DNA from: UM-FILTER-37-12 sp964344965
GTDB lineage: Bacteria; Patescibacteriota; Patescibacteriia; Magasanikbacterales; UBA922
NCBI GenBank assembly: GCA_964344965.1
Contig: CAYFPJ010000002.1
Span: forward strand, 1 to 64,000
Length of the DNA: 64,000 bases
Direction: 5' to 3'
Of the stretch, positions 34,695 through 44,220 are shown piece by piece. The notes beneath the pieces were generated by a model. The model saw only the letters and a program-made list of their open reading frames with translations. It was not told where the DNA came from and searched no databases. Both the position numbers and the translations under genes were made by a program. Each line of letters opens with the position of its first letter. The stretch's first letter is position 1.

Positions 34695-35873
34695 CTAAGC
34701 CCCGGCAAGATCCTCGTACAAAAGTTCCAAGATATCCACAATAGGGCCCCAAGAATATTTCCTCTCCACCGCCAATCTAACATCTTGACCAAACCCAAAA
34801 CGATCCACACTCCCAGAAAAATACTCTACTATTCTGTCTGCTAAATCTGAAGCATCTCCAGGATTGAAGACTACACCACCATCTGCAGCCACAGTCCTCA
34901 CTCCTGGCAAATTGCTTGCAATCACAGGTACTCCACTAGACATAGACTCTAAGAGGACCATTCCAAAAGCTTCTCCTTGATGAATAGAAGGCAAGACTGT
35001 CAGGTCAGCCATATTGTAATAATATGGCAACTCCTCCTGACTCACTCTACCCACAAAACGGACAGATCTAGATAATCCAAAAATTTTAGCTCTAGACTCA
35101 AAATCAGCTCGCAGCTCACCATCTCCCACAAAAACTGTCTGGATTTCCAAATCCATTTTTTTTAATAAACGCAAAGAATCTAAAAAAACTGGCACTCCTT
35201 TGAAGTAGTGGGCTGCATCCATGCCCCCCACAAACAATAAGAGTGGCATATCTGGATTCAAACTGTGACGCAAAAAAAGGGCCTCTGGCTTACCTACACG
35301 AGGTCTAAAAGTGCTAGTATTAACACCAAAAGGAAGCTCTGCCCATTTATTTTTTTGGGTGAAAAAAATGTTGGCAGCACTGCTGTGTTCTATATAATCA
35401 AATGAACTAGCTATGATAAGATCTGCAACATCAAGAATTTTCGGCATCCAGTATTTGGCGTAATATTTGAAAATCAGACCTTTCCATCCAGGTCCGCGTG
35501 TGTCCATATGATAAGTGACAACGAGAGGCTTGTCTGGATTACGAAGTTTCCACTTTCGGACCAAGTTGGCTGTCCCAAAAAATGGATAGTGTAGATGGAC
35601 TAAATCAAAACGGTCTAACTCTTTTCTTACCTGCGGCAATCTGGCTGCCTTACCGTATTGAAAGCTTGGCTTTAGAAATTTGGCATATTCGATCTGTTCT
35701 TGAATTTCTGGCTCATAGTCTGATTCTTTTTGGGGCAGTTTTTCTTGAAATGTCGGTGTCAATACTTCCACCTCATGCCCACGTTTGGCCAGTTCGCTAA
35801 TCGTCTGTAGCACAACATTGCCCATGCCGCCGTAGTAGGGTGGGTAGCTGCAGACTATATGGGCGATACGCAT
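34695..35873 (-). CDS. Family 4 glycosyltransferase
   Basis: GT-B fold with the typical N-terminal IVCSYPPYYGGMGNVVLQTI and C-terminal donor site HQGEAFGMVLLESMSSGVPVIAS (the E-x7-E motif). FVGRVSQEELPYYYNMADL is also characteristic. It transfers a sugar from a nucleotide donor to a growing surface glycan in the cytoplasm. It ends a minus-strand run with the DUF2304 and GT2 genes upstream, spaced by 6 and 27 bp. Donor and acceptor cannot be deduced. Confidence 0.92.
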   Translation of the reverse strand: MRIAHIVCSYPPYYGGMGNVVLQTISELAKRGHEVEVLTPTFQEKLPQKESDYEPEIQEQIEYAKFLKPSFQYGKAARLPQVRKELDRFDLVHLHYPFFGTANLVRKWKLRNPDKPLVVTYHMDTRGPGWKGLIFKYYAKYWMPKILDVADLIIASSFDYIEHSSAANIFFTQKNKWAELPFGVNTSTFRPRVGKPEALFLRHSLNPDMPLLLFVGGMDAAHYFKGVPVFLDSLRLLKKMDLEIQTVFVGDGELRADFESRAKIFGLSRSVRFVGRVSQEELPYYYNMADLTVLPSIHQGEAFGMVLLESMSSGVPVIASNLPGVRTVAADGGVVFNPGDASDLADRIVEYFSGSVDRFGFGQDVRLAVERKYSWGPIVDILELLYEDLAGA

Positions 35874-35879
35874 ACAAAT

Positions 35880-36215
35880 TTATTTTTTGTCTATCTCTTC
35901 AAGAGAGTCCTGACGTATAACCTTGGTAAAATCACGTTTCAGACCCTCCATCTTAACATGAAGCTTGAAGAGAAGATAAAAGATAGCAGCAATTGAAAGA
36001 TAAATTACCAAATCAGCTCCACGACCTATACCAATGTAGTCAGCAAGACGCTGGACAATATTCGGCCAGACAACCACTACTGCCACCACCATCCAAAATA
36101 AAATCCAAAATAAAGCCCCCTTCGGACCAAGTAAATCATCTTCTTTTCTCTTCAAAACCCCCACAATGGCAAAAAGACAAAACAAAACCAACAAAACTTG
36201 AAATACAACTAACAT
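35880..36215 (-). CDS. DUF2304 family membrane protein
   Basis: Three hydrophobic helices (residues 1-19, 33-52, 69-84) separated by short loops, with KEDDLLGPKGALFWILFWMVV in the position of the family's conserved KR...L...FWI segment. A charged tail (DFTKVIRQDSLEEIDKK) follows. DUF2304 genes usually sit next to dolichol-phosphate-mannose-synthase-like GT2 genes, as here (27 bp). They may help anchor or flip the lipid-linked sugar. Confidence 0.85.
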   Translation of the reverse strand: MLVVFQVLLVLFCLFAIVGVLKRKEDDLLGPKGALFWILFWMVVAVVVVWPNIVQRLADYIGIGRGADLVIYLSIAAIFYLLFKLHVKMEGLKRDFTKVIRQDSLEEIDKK

Positions 36216-36242
36216 ACTGCAGAAATTTAAAACTTAAGAATA

Positions 36243-36902
36243 TTAATTCAAAAATTTACCAAAAAACAAATCTTTCAAAACTTTCAAACCACCCACCGCT
36301 CGTTGTCCATATTCATGATACGTCACTTTGACTGGAAATTCAATATATTTCAAACCATGCCGTTTTATCAATTCAGGAATCTCTGAAGCATGAGCCATCC
36401 TGTCTTGTTTAATTCTAATTTTATCAAGAGCATTTTTATTCAAAATACGAAAGCCATTATGGACATCAGTGAGCTTTATCCCCCCAAAAGCACGACTGAC
36501 CAATCTACCAAGTGGCAATAAAATATGTTTTTTGAACCAAGGAATACGAGAACGGTCATCCAAAAAACGAGAACCAAGTAAAACATCCGCCTCCTTCTCT
36601 CTCATTTTCTGTAATGCTGGGTTGATATCCAAAGCATCAAATTGATTGTCACCATCAAAATGAAGTACATATTCTGCTCCATGCTTTCTTGCATATTCAT
36701 GACCTGTCTCCAGAGTAGCCCCTTGGCCACGATTGATCTTGTGCCGTATCACCACAGCTCCAGCCTCTCTAGCTTGCTTTCTCGTACCATCCTTGGAACA
36801 ATCATCTACAACAACAATCTCATCAACATGTCCAAAAAGGCTCCGCACAACGGAACCTATTCTTTCTTCTTCATTATATGCCGGAACTATAGCAAGAAAC
36901 AT
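36243..36902 (-). CDS. DPM1-like family 2 glycosyltransferase
   Basis: The 219-residue GT-A protein shows FLAIVPAYNEEERIGSVVRSL, EIVVVDDCSKDGT and the metal-binding LHFDGDNQFDA (DxD-type). GSRFLD...R follows. It resembles polyprenyl-phosphate mannosyl/glucosyl transferases but lacks the C-terminal membrane helices; the adjacent DUF2304 protein could supply these. It probably makes a polyprenyl-phosphate sugar. Confidence 0.9.
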   Translation of the reverse strand: MFLAIVPAYNEEERIGSVVRSLFGHVDEIVVVDDCSKDGTRKQAREAGAVVIRHKINRGQGATLETGHEYARKHGAEYVLHFDGDNQFDALDINPALQKMREKEADVLLGSRFLDDRSRIPWFKKHILLPLGRLVSRAFGGIKLTDVHNGFRILNKNALDKIRIKQDRMAHASEIPELIKRHGLKYIEFPVKVTYHEYGQRAVGGLKVLKDLFFGKFLN

Positions 36903-36972
36903 ATTTCAAAATACACCAATTAAGCCAGAGCAGTTAACTACCATATGAGAGGTAAATAATTCCAATTCAAAA

Positions 36973-37028
36973 GTGTTTAAGTGTTTAAGTGTTTAAGTGC
37001 TAAAGTGCTAAAGTGCTAAAGTGCCAAA
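36973..37028. repeat. Seven tandem 8-bp units
   Basis: GTGTTTAA x3, GTGCTAAA x3 and GTGCCAAA, directly abutting and in register, just before the stop codon of the SDR gene (minus strand, stop at 37030). A similar but degenerate stretch lies at 30858-30884. Confidence 0.85.
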
Positions 37029-37029
37029 A

Positions 37030-38040
37030 TCACGTCATCATCTCCTTATTGGCAATAGTATAGTTGATGGTCCTCTTCAGACCATCATCAATCCTAATCA
37101 ATGGAATCCATCCTAACCCTTCTTTAGCGCGAGTCAGATCTGGCATTCCTTTGGCAGTAAGAAACTCTAATGGGTCTTCAAATACCACTCTAGAATTGGA
37201 ACCTGTCATAGCAATAATCTTTTCAGCAATAGCAGACATCTTATGGATTTCATCATGACCCAAATTTACTAAGTATATCTCAGGACCAGCATGCATCAGG
37301 CGAACCAATCCGTCAACAGTATCTGAGACAAAACAAAGTGACTGGACAAGCGTATCATCACCATAGATCACCAGGTCCCGCCCGTCAAGTGCATCTAGGA
37401 TAAAATCTGGTATCAAGAGACCATCACGAAGCTTCATACGCGGTCCGTAAGTAGTGAAAACTCTGGCAATTTTAGCATCAAGACCATAAACTTGTCTATA
37501 GGTCTCGACACAAGTCTCAGCAAACCTTTTTCCCTCATCATAAGAGCCTCTTGGAGAGAGGTGATTGACCTGACCTTCGTCAGACTCAGTAAAAAACCTT
37601 TTTTCTGGAGAGGAGGGACCATAGACTACAGAGCTGGAAGTGAAAACATACTTGGAGCGATACTTTACAGCCAGATCTAGAGTGTTGAGCATTGCCCTAG
37701 AGTTGGCATGCAAGGAGTGTAGTTTTAAATCTTCAAAATTCTTAGGGCTGGTAGGACAAGCCAAATGATAAATTTCTTGTATACCTTGAAATTTCAATTT
37801 GAATTTTTCTAACTCTGGAAAATCTTTTAGATCAATAGGAAAATTTACGTCATACTTTATAAATTCAAAGTCAGGATATTGCAACAGATGTTCAACATTT
37901 TGGATAGTAGAATTGGACAGATCATCCATACAAATCACATTGGCTTCTCTCAAAAGACGCTCACATAGATGAGACCCTAAGAAGCCAGCCCCACCAGTCA
38001 CTAAGACATTTTTCTTTTCAAAAATAGGTGTTTGATCCAT
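37030..38040 (-). CDS. NAD-dependent sugar epimerase, UDP-glucuronate decarboxylase-like
   Basis: The Rossmann start VTGGAGFLGSHLCERLL and the catalytic GSYDEGKRFAET (YxxxK) are present. ACPTSPKNFEDLKLHSLHAN and RVFTTYGPRMKLRDGLLIPDFI recall UDP-xylose synthase (UXS), which decarboxylates UDP-glucuronate. A UDP-glucose dehydrogenase gene at 46511-47902 could provide the substrate. It lies 7 bp before the secreted subtilisin gene on the same strand. UDP-xylose formation is plausible, not certain. Confidence 0.85.
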   Translation of the reverse strand: MDQTPIFEKKNVLVTGGAGFLGSHLCERLLREANVICMDDLSNSTIQNVEHLLQYPDFEFIKYDVNFPIDLKDFPELEKFKLKFQGIQEIYHLACPTSPKNFEDLKLHSLHANSRAMLNTLDLAVKYRSKYVFTSSSVVYGPSSPEKRFFTESDEGQVNHLSPRGSYDEGKRFAETCVETYRQVYGLDAKIARVFTTYGPRMKLRDGLLIPDFILDALDGRDLVIYGDDTLVQSLCFVSDTVDGLVRLMHAGPEIYLVNLGHDEIHKMSAIAEKIIAMTGSNSRVVFEDPLEFLTAKGMPDLTRAKEGLGWIPLIRIDDGLKRTINYTIANKEMMT

Positions 38041-38047
38041 AACATCA

Positions 38048-40072
38048 CTAATTATAAACAGGTGCAGAAATTAAATTAATATCATTCTGCTTTGTAAAAA
38101 AATATTTCTGATCAATTTTTTTTCCAAATTTATCCCAAACACGTGCCGGTTGTCCTCCACCTCTTGGTATTGCAAACAAATCATCTTCTCCATCATTGTC
38201 ATAATCTCCGACAGCAAAAGAAAAAGATTTTTTATAGGATCCGTAAGCTAAAAACTTTCTTATTACACTACCGTCATCATCATAAAAAACAATCATTGGT
38301 CGCTCTCCATCTCCACCTCCTACCACATATTCAAGATTATCATCTTTATCCAAATTAATCGTAGCAATTGGACCAATTTTAGAAAAAGATTCAACCAAAA
38401 AACTTTCTAAAACCTCTCCATCTCCTGTAATTTTTTCTAATATTAGATTGGAGTCAGCCTCATACAACACCACTATGTCATACTTATTGCCTGATTTTGA
38501 AAAAGATCTAGAGACAGAAACTCCGTTATGCTTAGAATCTAACTTATGCACATATTTTTCTTCACCTGTCAAAGAATAAATACTAAATACTGTGTTACTA
38601 GACTCCTGTGGCACTATCACTATCTCAAATTCTTTGTCGTCCATCACTTGAATCACTTCCAGACTGACTTTTCCGGAAGGGGAGATAATAAAACTATCTT
38701 CTCTCTCCCATTGAGAATTGTAAATACTAATTCTTGTCCTCTTGCTATCAAAAGGCTTGGCTGTGACAAAAAAAGTTTTACCAGCATATTGATATGAATC
38801 AAAGTCATCAATACCAGATAGAGAAATTTCTTTATTGATTATATTTTCTCCTTCTGATTTTAGATCCCAAGATTCACTATCACCACCAATATTATCTAAA
38901 ATAAAAATATTTCTTAATGGCCTATTGTTGACAAACTTTTCTAAAGCATAATTTACAGCCTTGTCTATTTGCAAAAGACCAGCCCCAAACAGATTGGCGT
39001 ATATTTCTTCATCTTGACCAGGTGTATGGTGGGTGGTAGATAGGAGGGCTTTATAAATATTTTTTGGACCCCAACTTGGTTGGATGCTCTTGATTAATGC
39101 TGCCGCACCACTGACCAAGGGGGTGGAAAATGAGGTGCCATTCCAACCTTTCATATACTTTTCCTTAAGACCATATTTGGGAGAATAACGTACTGTGCTG
39201 GCCAAATCCTCTCCAGGAGCTGTGATGTCAATGCAATCTGAACCAATATTAGAAAAGTTAGCAATATTATGATTTTTATTGATTGCACTTACTCCAATAA
39301 TTTTATTTACCTTTTCCCCAGCATCAATACAGATCGGATAGGTGGGATAATCATTCAGATTATAATAATTGTTACCAGCTGCTGCGACCATGGCTACTCC
39401 ATTTTTGTAAGCATAATCCACAGCCTCTTCTATACCTGAAGTGATATCTCCCACTACACTCATGTTTATGATATCAGCACCATTATCCACCGCATAGTAG
39501 ATAGCATTGTGAAGTTTGGCAAAAGAACCAATACCATCCTCATCAACTACACGAAGGTTCATCAATTTTACATTTGGACTTACACCCGAACCATTCTTCC
39601 CATTATCCCCAACAGCTCCAATAATCCCAGCAACCACAGATCCATGATGTACTATTCCGGCATCTTTTTCGCTTTGAGTCAATTTGTCTACTCTCGGCCG
39701 TGGATTGTTATTTCCTTTTTCTTCTTCTTTGCTTATTTTTCTATCTCCGTCAGTGTCTTCTGGAACAAAACTCCATCCCCAGACATCATCTACATACCCA
39801 TTGTTGTCATCATCCAAATTATTATTTGGTATTTCTGCTTTATTTTTCCAGGCATTCTTCCTTAAATCGGGATGAAATGTGTCAAACCCATTATCAATTA
39901 CAGCTACCACCACATCTTTTGAGCCCAAAGTATAATCCCAGGCTTTGTACACATTTGTATCAGCATAAGCCCATTGTTCGACAAAAGGATCATTCAGTTT
40001 TTTTGCCTCGACCACTTCGAAAAACAAAAAAGAGAGAGATGCGTAAATTAAAATTAATACAAAATTTTTCAT
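38048..40072 (-). CDS. Secreted subtilisin-like (S8) peptidase with C-terminal FG-GAP-like repeats
   Basis: A signal peptide spans residues 1-23 (ending FEVVEA). The S8 triad is Asp60 (VVVAVIDNGFD), His143 (HHGSVVAG) and Ser314 (NGTSFSTP), with oxyanion Asn234 in AAGNN. The catalytic domain ends near residue 370. Behind it lies a ~300-residue beta-rich part with YVVGGGDGERPMIVFYDDDG and AVGDYDNDGEDDLFAIPRGGG, which look like FG-GAP/VCBS calcium-binding blades. It is exported and probably surface-held, close to the secreted TSP3 protein gene (10 bp). Confidence 0.92.
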   Translation of the reverse strand: MKNFVLILIYASLSFLFFEVVEAKKLNDPFVEQWAYADTNVYKAWDYTLGSKDVVVAVIDNGFDTFHPDLRKNAWKNKAEIPNNNLDDDNNGYVDDVWGWSFVPEDTDGDRKISKEEEKGNNNPRPRVDKLTQSEKDAGIVHHGSVVAGIIGAVGDNGKNGSGVSPNVKLMNLRVVDEDGIGSFAKLHNAIYYAVDNGADIINMSVVGDITSGIEEAVDYAYKNGVAMVAAAGNNYYNLNDYPTYPICIDAGEKVNKIIGVSAINKNHNIANFSNIGSDCIDITAPGEDLASTVRYSPKYGLKEKYMKGWNGTSFSTPLVSGAAALIKSIQPSWGPKNIYKALLSTTHHTPGQDEEIYANLFGAGLLQIDKAVNYALEKFVNNRPLRNIFILDNIGGDSESWDLKSEGENIINKEISLSGIDDFDSYQYAGKTFFVTAKPFDSKRTRISIYNSQWEREDSFIISPSGKVSLEVIQVMDDKEFEIVIVPQESSNTVFSIYSLTGEEKYVHKLDSKHNGVSVSRSFSKSGNKYDIVVLYEADSNLILEKITGDGEVLESFLVESFSKIGPIATINLDKDDNLEYVVGGGDGERPMIVFYDDDGSVIRKFLAYGSYKKSFSFAVGDYDNDGEDDLFAIPRGGGQPARVWDKFGKKIDQKYFFTKQNDINLISAPVYN

Positions 40073-40081
40073 ATCTATTTA

Positions 40082-41605
40082 TTATAATGGATGTAAACTG
40101 TTATTTTTACCAAGCAATGTTGGATATTTTATATTTTCAGTACCCGCTTTTATAGATCCTTTAGATTTCAACTTCATGCCAATGGCTGAAGAGCCATAAA
40201 TTACAAATTTTTTATGAAAATTATTCGAAGAAAATACTTTTCCACCTATATTTCCAGAAATTGCATAAAACAAGTCATCAATGTATTGGTAATATATTTG
40301 ATTTTTGTTTGGATGCTTTACAACAGAACCTCGAGGATACTGATAGCCGGCACTGCTAAAAATTTCTAAACCAGAAAGAAGGTTCCCGGATAGTGCATCC
40401 GCCAAATCACTAAAGCCATTGCCAGTAGTGTCTTTTATATCCGGATCTGTAAACCAATAAAAAATTTCCTCATGGTCAGTAAGGCCATCACCATCAGAAT
40501 CGTGTTTCAAATCACTTGTGCCATATTCCTTTTCTGTTTCACTGTCTACTCCATCGTGATCCTTGTCGACAATATCTTTATCTCCCACATCATAGCTTCT
40601 AATCTGATAAAAGCTACTCTGTGATGATTCCAAAGTGATTACTCTTTTGTCCCAATTGTTACCATATAGGAGCTTAGCTTCTACCTCTGAACGGATTGGT
40701 CGCAATTGACATCCCGGCTCTGGTGCATATACTTTTGGAGAATGGTCAAAACTTACCAACCAAGTCCCAGCCCTAACACAAATAGGCTTCCCAACCAAAT
40801 ATTGACTAATCTTCGGATTACTAACATAAAAGATATTAGAAATGCTATCATACCAAGAATGCAAAACTGCCGGATGAGAAAAGGGATGAATATAACCATC
40901 AAATCCCAAATAATATATTGGAGTGTTCTTACCCTTTATCAAGCTACCTTCTGGAATATAAGTAGGAGATTGATTATATTGAATTGTCTTGCTAATTATT
41001 TTTGTTTTGCCATCAGCATCTTTGAATTGCATGTAAACTTTTTTCTGTCCACTACCGGCAGAAAGCATCCAAGATATTTTCTTGGTGATAGGCATAAAAT
41101 CAAATAAAGAAAAATCCTCTTGGTTGCTCACAAATATTGACTCGACACTTTTTGAAAAACTGATATCAAGAGAAACAGAACGAGAATCTGTCTCCTCATC
41201 ACCATCATTGATAATAAAATTAACTTCCATGTTTTCTGGTACAGACAAGGTGATGGTATCCTTGTATATTTTTTCTTCGTCAGCATCACCTCCTTTAAAC
41301 TTAATATAAACAGTTTTTGTACCCTTGCCATAATCCAGATACCATTTTTTTGTTTTAGCATAAGATTCCCAGTCTATATTATCAAAATCAAGTTTATTAG
41401 AAATTTTCATTTTCTTGGTACCATCTGGGGCAGAAATATAGAGAGTCACCTTACGGACAGAAGTTTCAGATTTATTTTTATTTATATTAAAATAAATATC
41501 TGAGGAAGCACTTTGAACTGTCTCAAAAAATACAAGCAATACTACCAACAAACAGAGAGTAGCCAAGAGAATAATGTGGTGTTGATTTTTTAGCCTAAAT
41601 AACAT
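40082..41605 (-). CDS. Secreted protein with duplicated Ig-like domains and TSP3-type calcium repeats
   Basis: The ATG at 41605 (MLFRLKNQHH) is preferred: it gives a clean signal anchor (IILLATLCLLVVLLVFF) and avoids overlap with the divergent gene. Two similar ~75-residue beta domains follow, each with W-x-L-x(2)-G-x-G-x-K-x-VY. Residues ~355-415 hold Asp-rich segments (DKDHDGVDSETEKEYGTSD, DSDGDGLTDHEEIFYWFTDP) like thrombospondin type 3 repeats that bind calcium. Such proteins are common on Patescibacteria surfaces. The role is unknown; it may be a substrate or partner of the adjacent subtilisin. Confidence 0.8.
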   Translation of the reverse strand: MLFRLKNQHHIILLATLCLLVVLLVFFETVQSASSDIYFNINKNKSETSVRKVTLYISAPDGTKKMKISNKLDFDNIDWESYAKTKKWYLDYGKGTKTVYIKFKGGDADEEKIYKDTITLSVPENMEVNFIINDGDEETDSRSVSLDISFSKSVESIFVSNQEDFSLFDFMPITKKISWMLSAGSGQKKVYMQFKDADGKTKIISKTIQYNQSPTYIPEGSLIKGKNTPIYYLGFDGYIHPFSHPAVLHSWYDSISNIFYVSNPKISQYLVGKPICVRAGTWLVSFDHSPKVYAPEPGCQLRPIRSEVEAKLLYGNNWDKRVITLESSQSSFYQIRSYDVGDKDIVDKDHDGVDSETEKEYGTSDLKHDSDGDGLTDHEEIFYWFTDPDIKDTTGNGFSDLADALSGNLLSGLEIFSSAGYQYPRGSVVKHPNKNQIYYQYIDDLFYAISGNIGGKVFSSNNFHKKFVIYGSSAIGMKLKSKGSIKAGTENIKYPTLLGKNNSLHPL

Positions 41606-41642
41606 ATAATCTCGATAGAAGTATACTAAAAAATTGGCCCTC

Positions 41643-43034
41643 ATGCAATTATTTTATAGGATTAGACAGTTAATTCTACTAGCTGGAGACATGATTGTCT
41701 TCATTTTTGCGTTTTGGATCAGTCTGGCAGTAAGGTATTTCCAAATTCCAGCTTGGGAAATTGTTTTGCAAAATATAGTGGTATTACCCGTCCTCTTACT
41801 GATTTGGATAGTTTTAAACTATATAAATGGTCTTTACGACTTAGTCAAATATAGCGATATTAAAAATTTTTCAAAAAGAATACTGGAAACATCTGTTGTT
41901 TCTCTGGTTGTCAGCATTATATTATTTTATATCATTCCCCAAAAAGATCTCACACCAAAAACAATTCTGGTGCTGGCTGTATTTTTTGGTTACAGTTTTG
42001 CATTTTTGTGGAGGCTATTATACAGTCAAATCATTGGCAACAAGGGACTGAAAGAGAAAATACTATTTGTTGGACATAGTAAAGAAATGGATGAGCTGGT
42101 GGATATAATTACCAAACTCCCTCAAAGAGGTTATGAAGTGTGTGTTTGGGTGGATCCAGAAAAAAACATAAAAAAAGAAAAGTGTGAAAAAATTGAAGTA
42201 TATGAAAGATTACAGACCATAAGACCCGCCATAACCAACCATCATATTAGTACTATAGTGATTGCCCCTCACTTGCGGTACGAAGAGAAAGTACTTCGAG
42301 AATTATATGAATTGTTATTTTGGGATGTACGAATTATGGACATGGCCTCATTTTATGAAGCAATCACTGGTCGTATTCCTCCTTCTACTTTTTCAGAAGG
42401 GTGGTTTTTGGATCATATTGGTAATAATGATTTACCAGTCTATCAAAAAATAAGAGTAGTCTTAGACTATATAACTGCTATAATGCTTGGTCTTTTGTTT
42501 TTAATTCTTTTTCCTCTAATTACTCTTGGAATCAAGGCCACTTCCAGAGGCCCAATATTTTTTAAACAAAGAAGAGTAGGAAAATATGGCGAGCATTTTC
42601 TGTTGTACAAATTCCGTTCCATGTACTCCTTGGCAGAAGATGGCAGTGCTGAAACAGAAGGTGCTCAATTTGCCAAAAAAAACGATAAGCGAGTTACTCC
42701 TTTTGGAAAATTCTTAAGAAAAACTAGACTGGACGAACTACCACAATTCATAAACATACTCAAGAGAGATATCACTCTCATTGGACCACGTCCAGAAAGA
42801 CCAGAAATAGTGCAACAATTGGAAGAAAAAATGCCTTATTATTCACTACGTCACATCATTGAGCCTGGTTTGACTAGCTGGGCAGTACTTCACCAAAACT
42901 ATACTGATACACTGGAAACTTCTTTGCAAAAGCTGCAGTACGATTTATATTATATAAAAAATAGGTCATTTTTGCTTGACCTATCTATCTTGCTCAAAAC
43001 TATCAACCTGGTCGTCAGGGGGATGGGTCAATGA
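41643..43034 (+). CDS. Polyprenyl-phosphate sugar-1-phosphate transferase (WcaJ/PglC type)
   Basis: Large form with four to five N-terminal membrane helices, a central Rossmann-like region (ILFVGHSKEMDELVDII) and the catalytic C-terminal domain: KQRRVGKYGEHFLLYKFRSM, LRKTRLDELPQFINILKRD and LIGPRPERPE. It starts glycan assembly by transferring a sugar phosphate to a polyprenyl phosphate at the membrane. The ATG at 41643 is chosen over a TTG at 41634. It is the only plus-strand gene in this part of the locus and faces the TSP3 gene divergently (37 bp apart). Confidence 0.93.
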   Translation: MQLFYRIRQLILLAGDMIVFIFAFWISLAVRYFQIPAWEIVLQNIVVLPVLLLIWIVLNYINGLYDLVKYSDIKNFSKRILETSVVSLVVSIILFYIIPQKDLTPKTILVLAVFFGYSFAFLWRLLYSQIIGNKGLKEKILFVGHSKEMDELVDIITKLPQRGYEVCVWVDPEKNIKKEKCEKIEVYERLQTIRPAITNHHISTIVIAPHLRYEEKVLRELYELLFWDVRIMDMASFYEAITGRIPPSTFSEGWFLDHIGNNDLPVYQKIRVVLDYITAIMLGLLFLILFPLITLGIKATSRGPIFFKQRRVGKYGEHFLLYKFRSMYSLAEDGSAETEGAQFAKKNDKRVTPFGKFLRKTRLDELPQFINILKRDITLIGPRPERPEIVQQLEEKMPYYSLRHIIEPGLTSWAVLHQNYTDTLETSLQKLQYDLYYIKNRSFLLDLSILLKTINLVVRGMGQ

Positions 43035-43058
43035 CGATAGTTACAAATTACTAGTTAA

Positions 43059-43203
43059 AATAAAAGTAAATTTGGTTTAAGTAAGACTTCATCGGGCCAT
43101 CCCCGCAGCAAGCTGCGGGGTATTGGCAGAAAATCTTATTTCAACCAATGTTAGTTTTCACTTTTTCGATGCAAGCATCGAGGAATAAAACCGCTTAAAG
43201 ATT
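43059..43203 (+). mobile_element. 145-bp palindrome-containing element, copy D (intergenic)
   Basis: Identical to copies A, C and E over 145 bp. It is the only copy not inside a gene; it lies between two convergent genes, directly before a bidirectional terminator. On the minus strand the insertion follows a TATTTTT run. Confidence 0.85.
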
Positions 43204-43249
43204 AAAAATAAAATGCCCAAATTTAAATTGGGAATTTTATTTTTAATTT
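43204..43249. terminator. Bidirectional terminator between convergent genes
   Basis: AAAAATAAAATGCCCAAATTT is followed by AAATTGGGAATTTTATTTTT. The stem has A-runs and T-runs on both sides, so it can end transcripts from both directions. The left side touches copy D. Confidence 0.85.
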
Positions 43250-43297
43250 GAAACTAGCTTTCAATCGTGGTCTCAAGTCAAAAGGAAATTCTGAAAT

Positions 43298-44215
43298 TTA
43301 GTCTATTCCCCATTCTTTTTTCAACTCTTTAATCCCATCTTCTAGCGTGATTGTAGGCTCCCATCCGAGGAGTTCTTTTGCTTTTGTGATATTGGCTTCT
43401 GTATATCGGACATCCCCTGGTCTCTCATCAACATTTACAAAGTCTCCACCAATCATTTTCACAATGTCATTTACTGAGTTAGGATTGTTGTTGCCAATAT
43501 TGATAGTCTCACCTTTACCGACACTACTCTTTGTCATGGCAAGGATATTGGCACGCACTACATCTGAAACATGGGTATAGTCACGATAATACTCTCCGTC
43601 ACCACAGACGGTCATCGACTCGCCATTCTTGACTTGCTGTAAAAACTTAGCAATAACAAGAGCATAAGCACCATTGGGGTCTGCGTATGGTCCATAGACA
43701 TTAAAGTACACTAATGACACTGTCTCTAGTCCATACAAATCTGCAAACTGACGACAATAGTGCTCACCAATCAATTTATGTAAAGCATAAGGAGCAATCG
43801 GTAGTTTGTTAATTTTGTCTTCTACTAGTGGATAAGCCTCTCTAGGCTGATCGCCATAAGTAGATGAGGAGGATGAAAAAACAACTCGCTTCACACCAGC
43901 ATCTCTAGCAGCAAGAAGGACATTCAAAGTACCGTTGACATTGGTGTTATGAGTTTCTTGAGGATGCTCAACAGAATATGTCACTCTAGGAAGGGCAGCC
44001 ATGTGAAATACTCCATCGACTCCTTCCATAGAAGGAAGCAATATATCCATATCTCGAATATCCCCTTCAATATATTCCACACCGTCCTGGATTCTTTCTT
44101 CTTTTTTGCCACCAGCGTAGTTGTCTATCACTTTTACATCGTGACCTTCTGCCAGAAGTTGTTTGGCCAAATTTGTACCGATGAAGCCAGCGCCGCCGGT
44201 TATTAAATATTTCAT
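43298..44215 (-). CDS. NAD-dependent sugar epimerase (GalE/WbpP-like)
   Basis: MKYLITGGAGFIGTNLAKQLL is a standard start (ATG 44215, preferred over an upstream non-ATG start). FSSSSSTYGD and APYALHKLIGEHY supply the Ser and YxxxK of the catalytic triad. SLVYFNVYGPYADPNG and GDGEYYRDYTHVSDVV are also typical. It is close to UDP-glucose or UDP-GlcNAc 4-epimerases such as WbpP. The next gene upstream is a WbpO-like dehydrogenase (6 bp), so a UDP-HexNAc uronic acid pathway is likely. Confidence 0.9.
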   Translation of the reverse strand: MKYLITGGAGFIGTNLAKQLLAEGHDVKVIDNYAGGKKEERIQDGVEYIEGDIRDMDILLPSMEGVDGVFHMAALPRVTYSVEHPQETHNTNVNGTLNVLLAARDAGVKRVVFSSSSSTYGDQPREAYPLVEDKINKLPIAPYALHKLIGEHYCRQFADLYGLETVSLVYFNVYGPYADPNGAYALVIAKFLQQVKNGESMTVCGDGEYYRDYTHVSDVVRANILAMTKSSVGKGETINIGNNNPNSVNDIVKMIGGDFVNVDERPGDVRYTEANITKAKELLGWEPTITLEDGIKELKKEWGID

Positions 44216-44220
44216 AAATA

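Noticed and set aside
36973..37028. A CRISPR-like array.
   Set aside because: The units are 8 bp, directly abutting, with no spacers and no cas genes.
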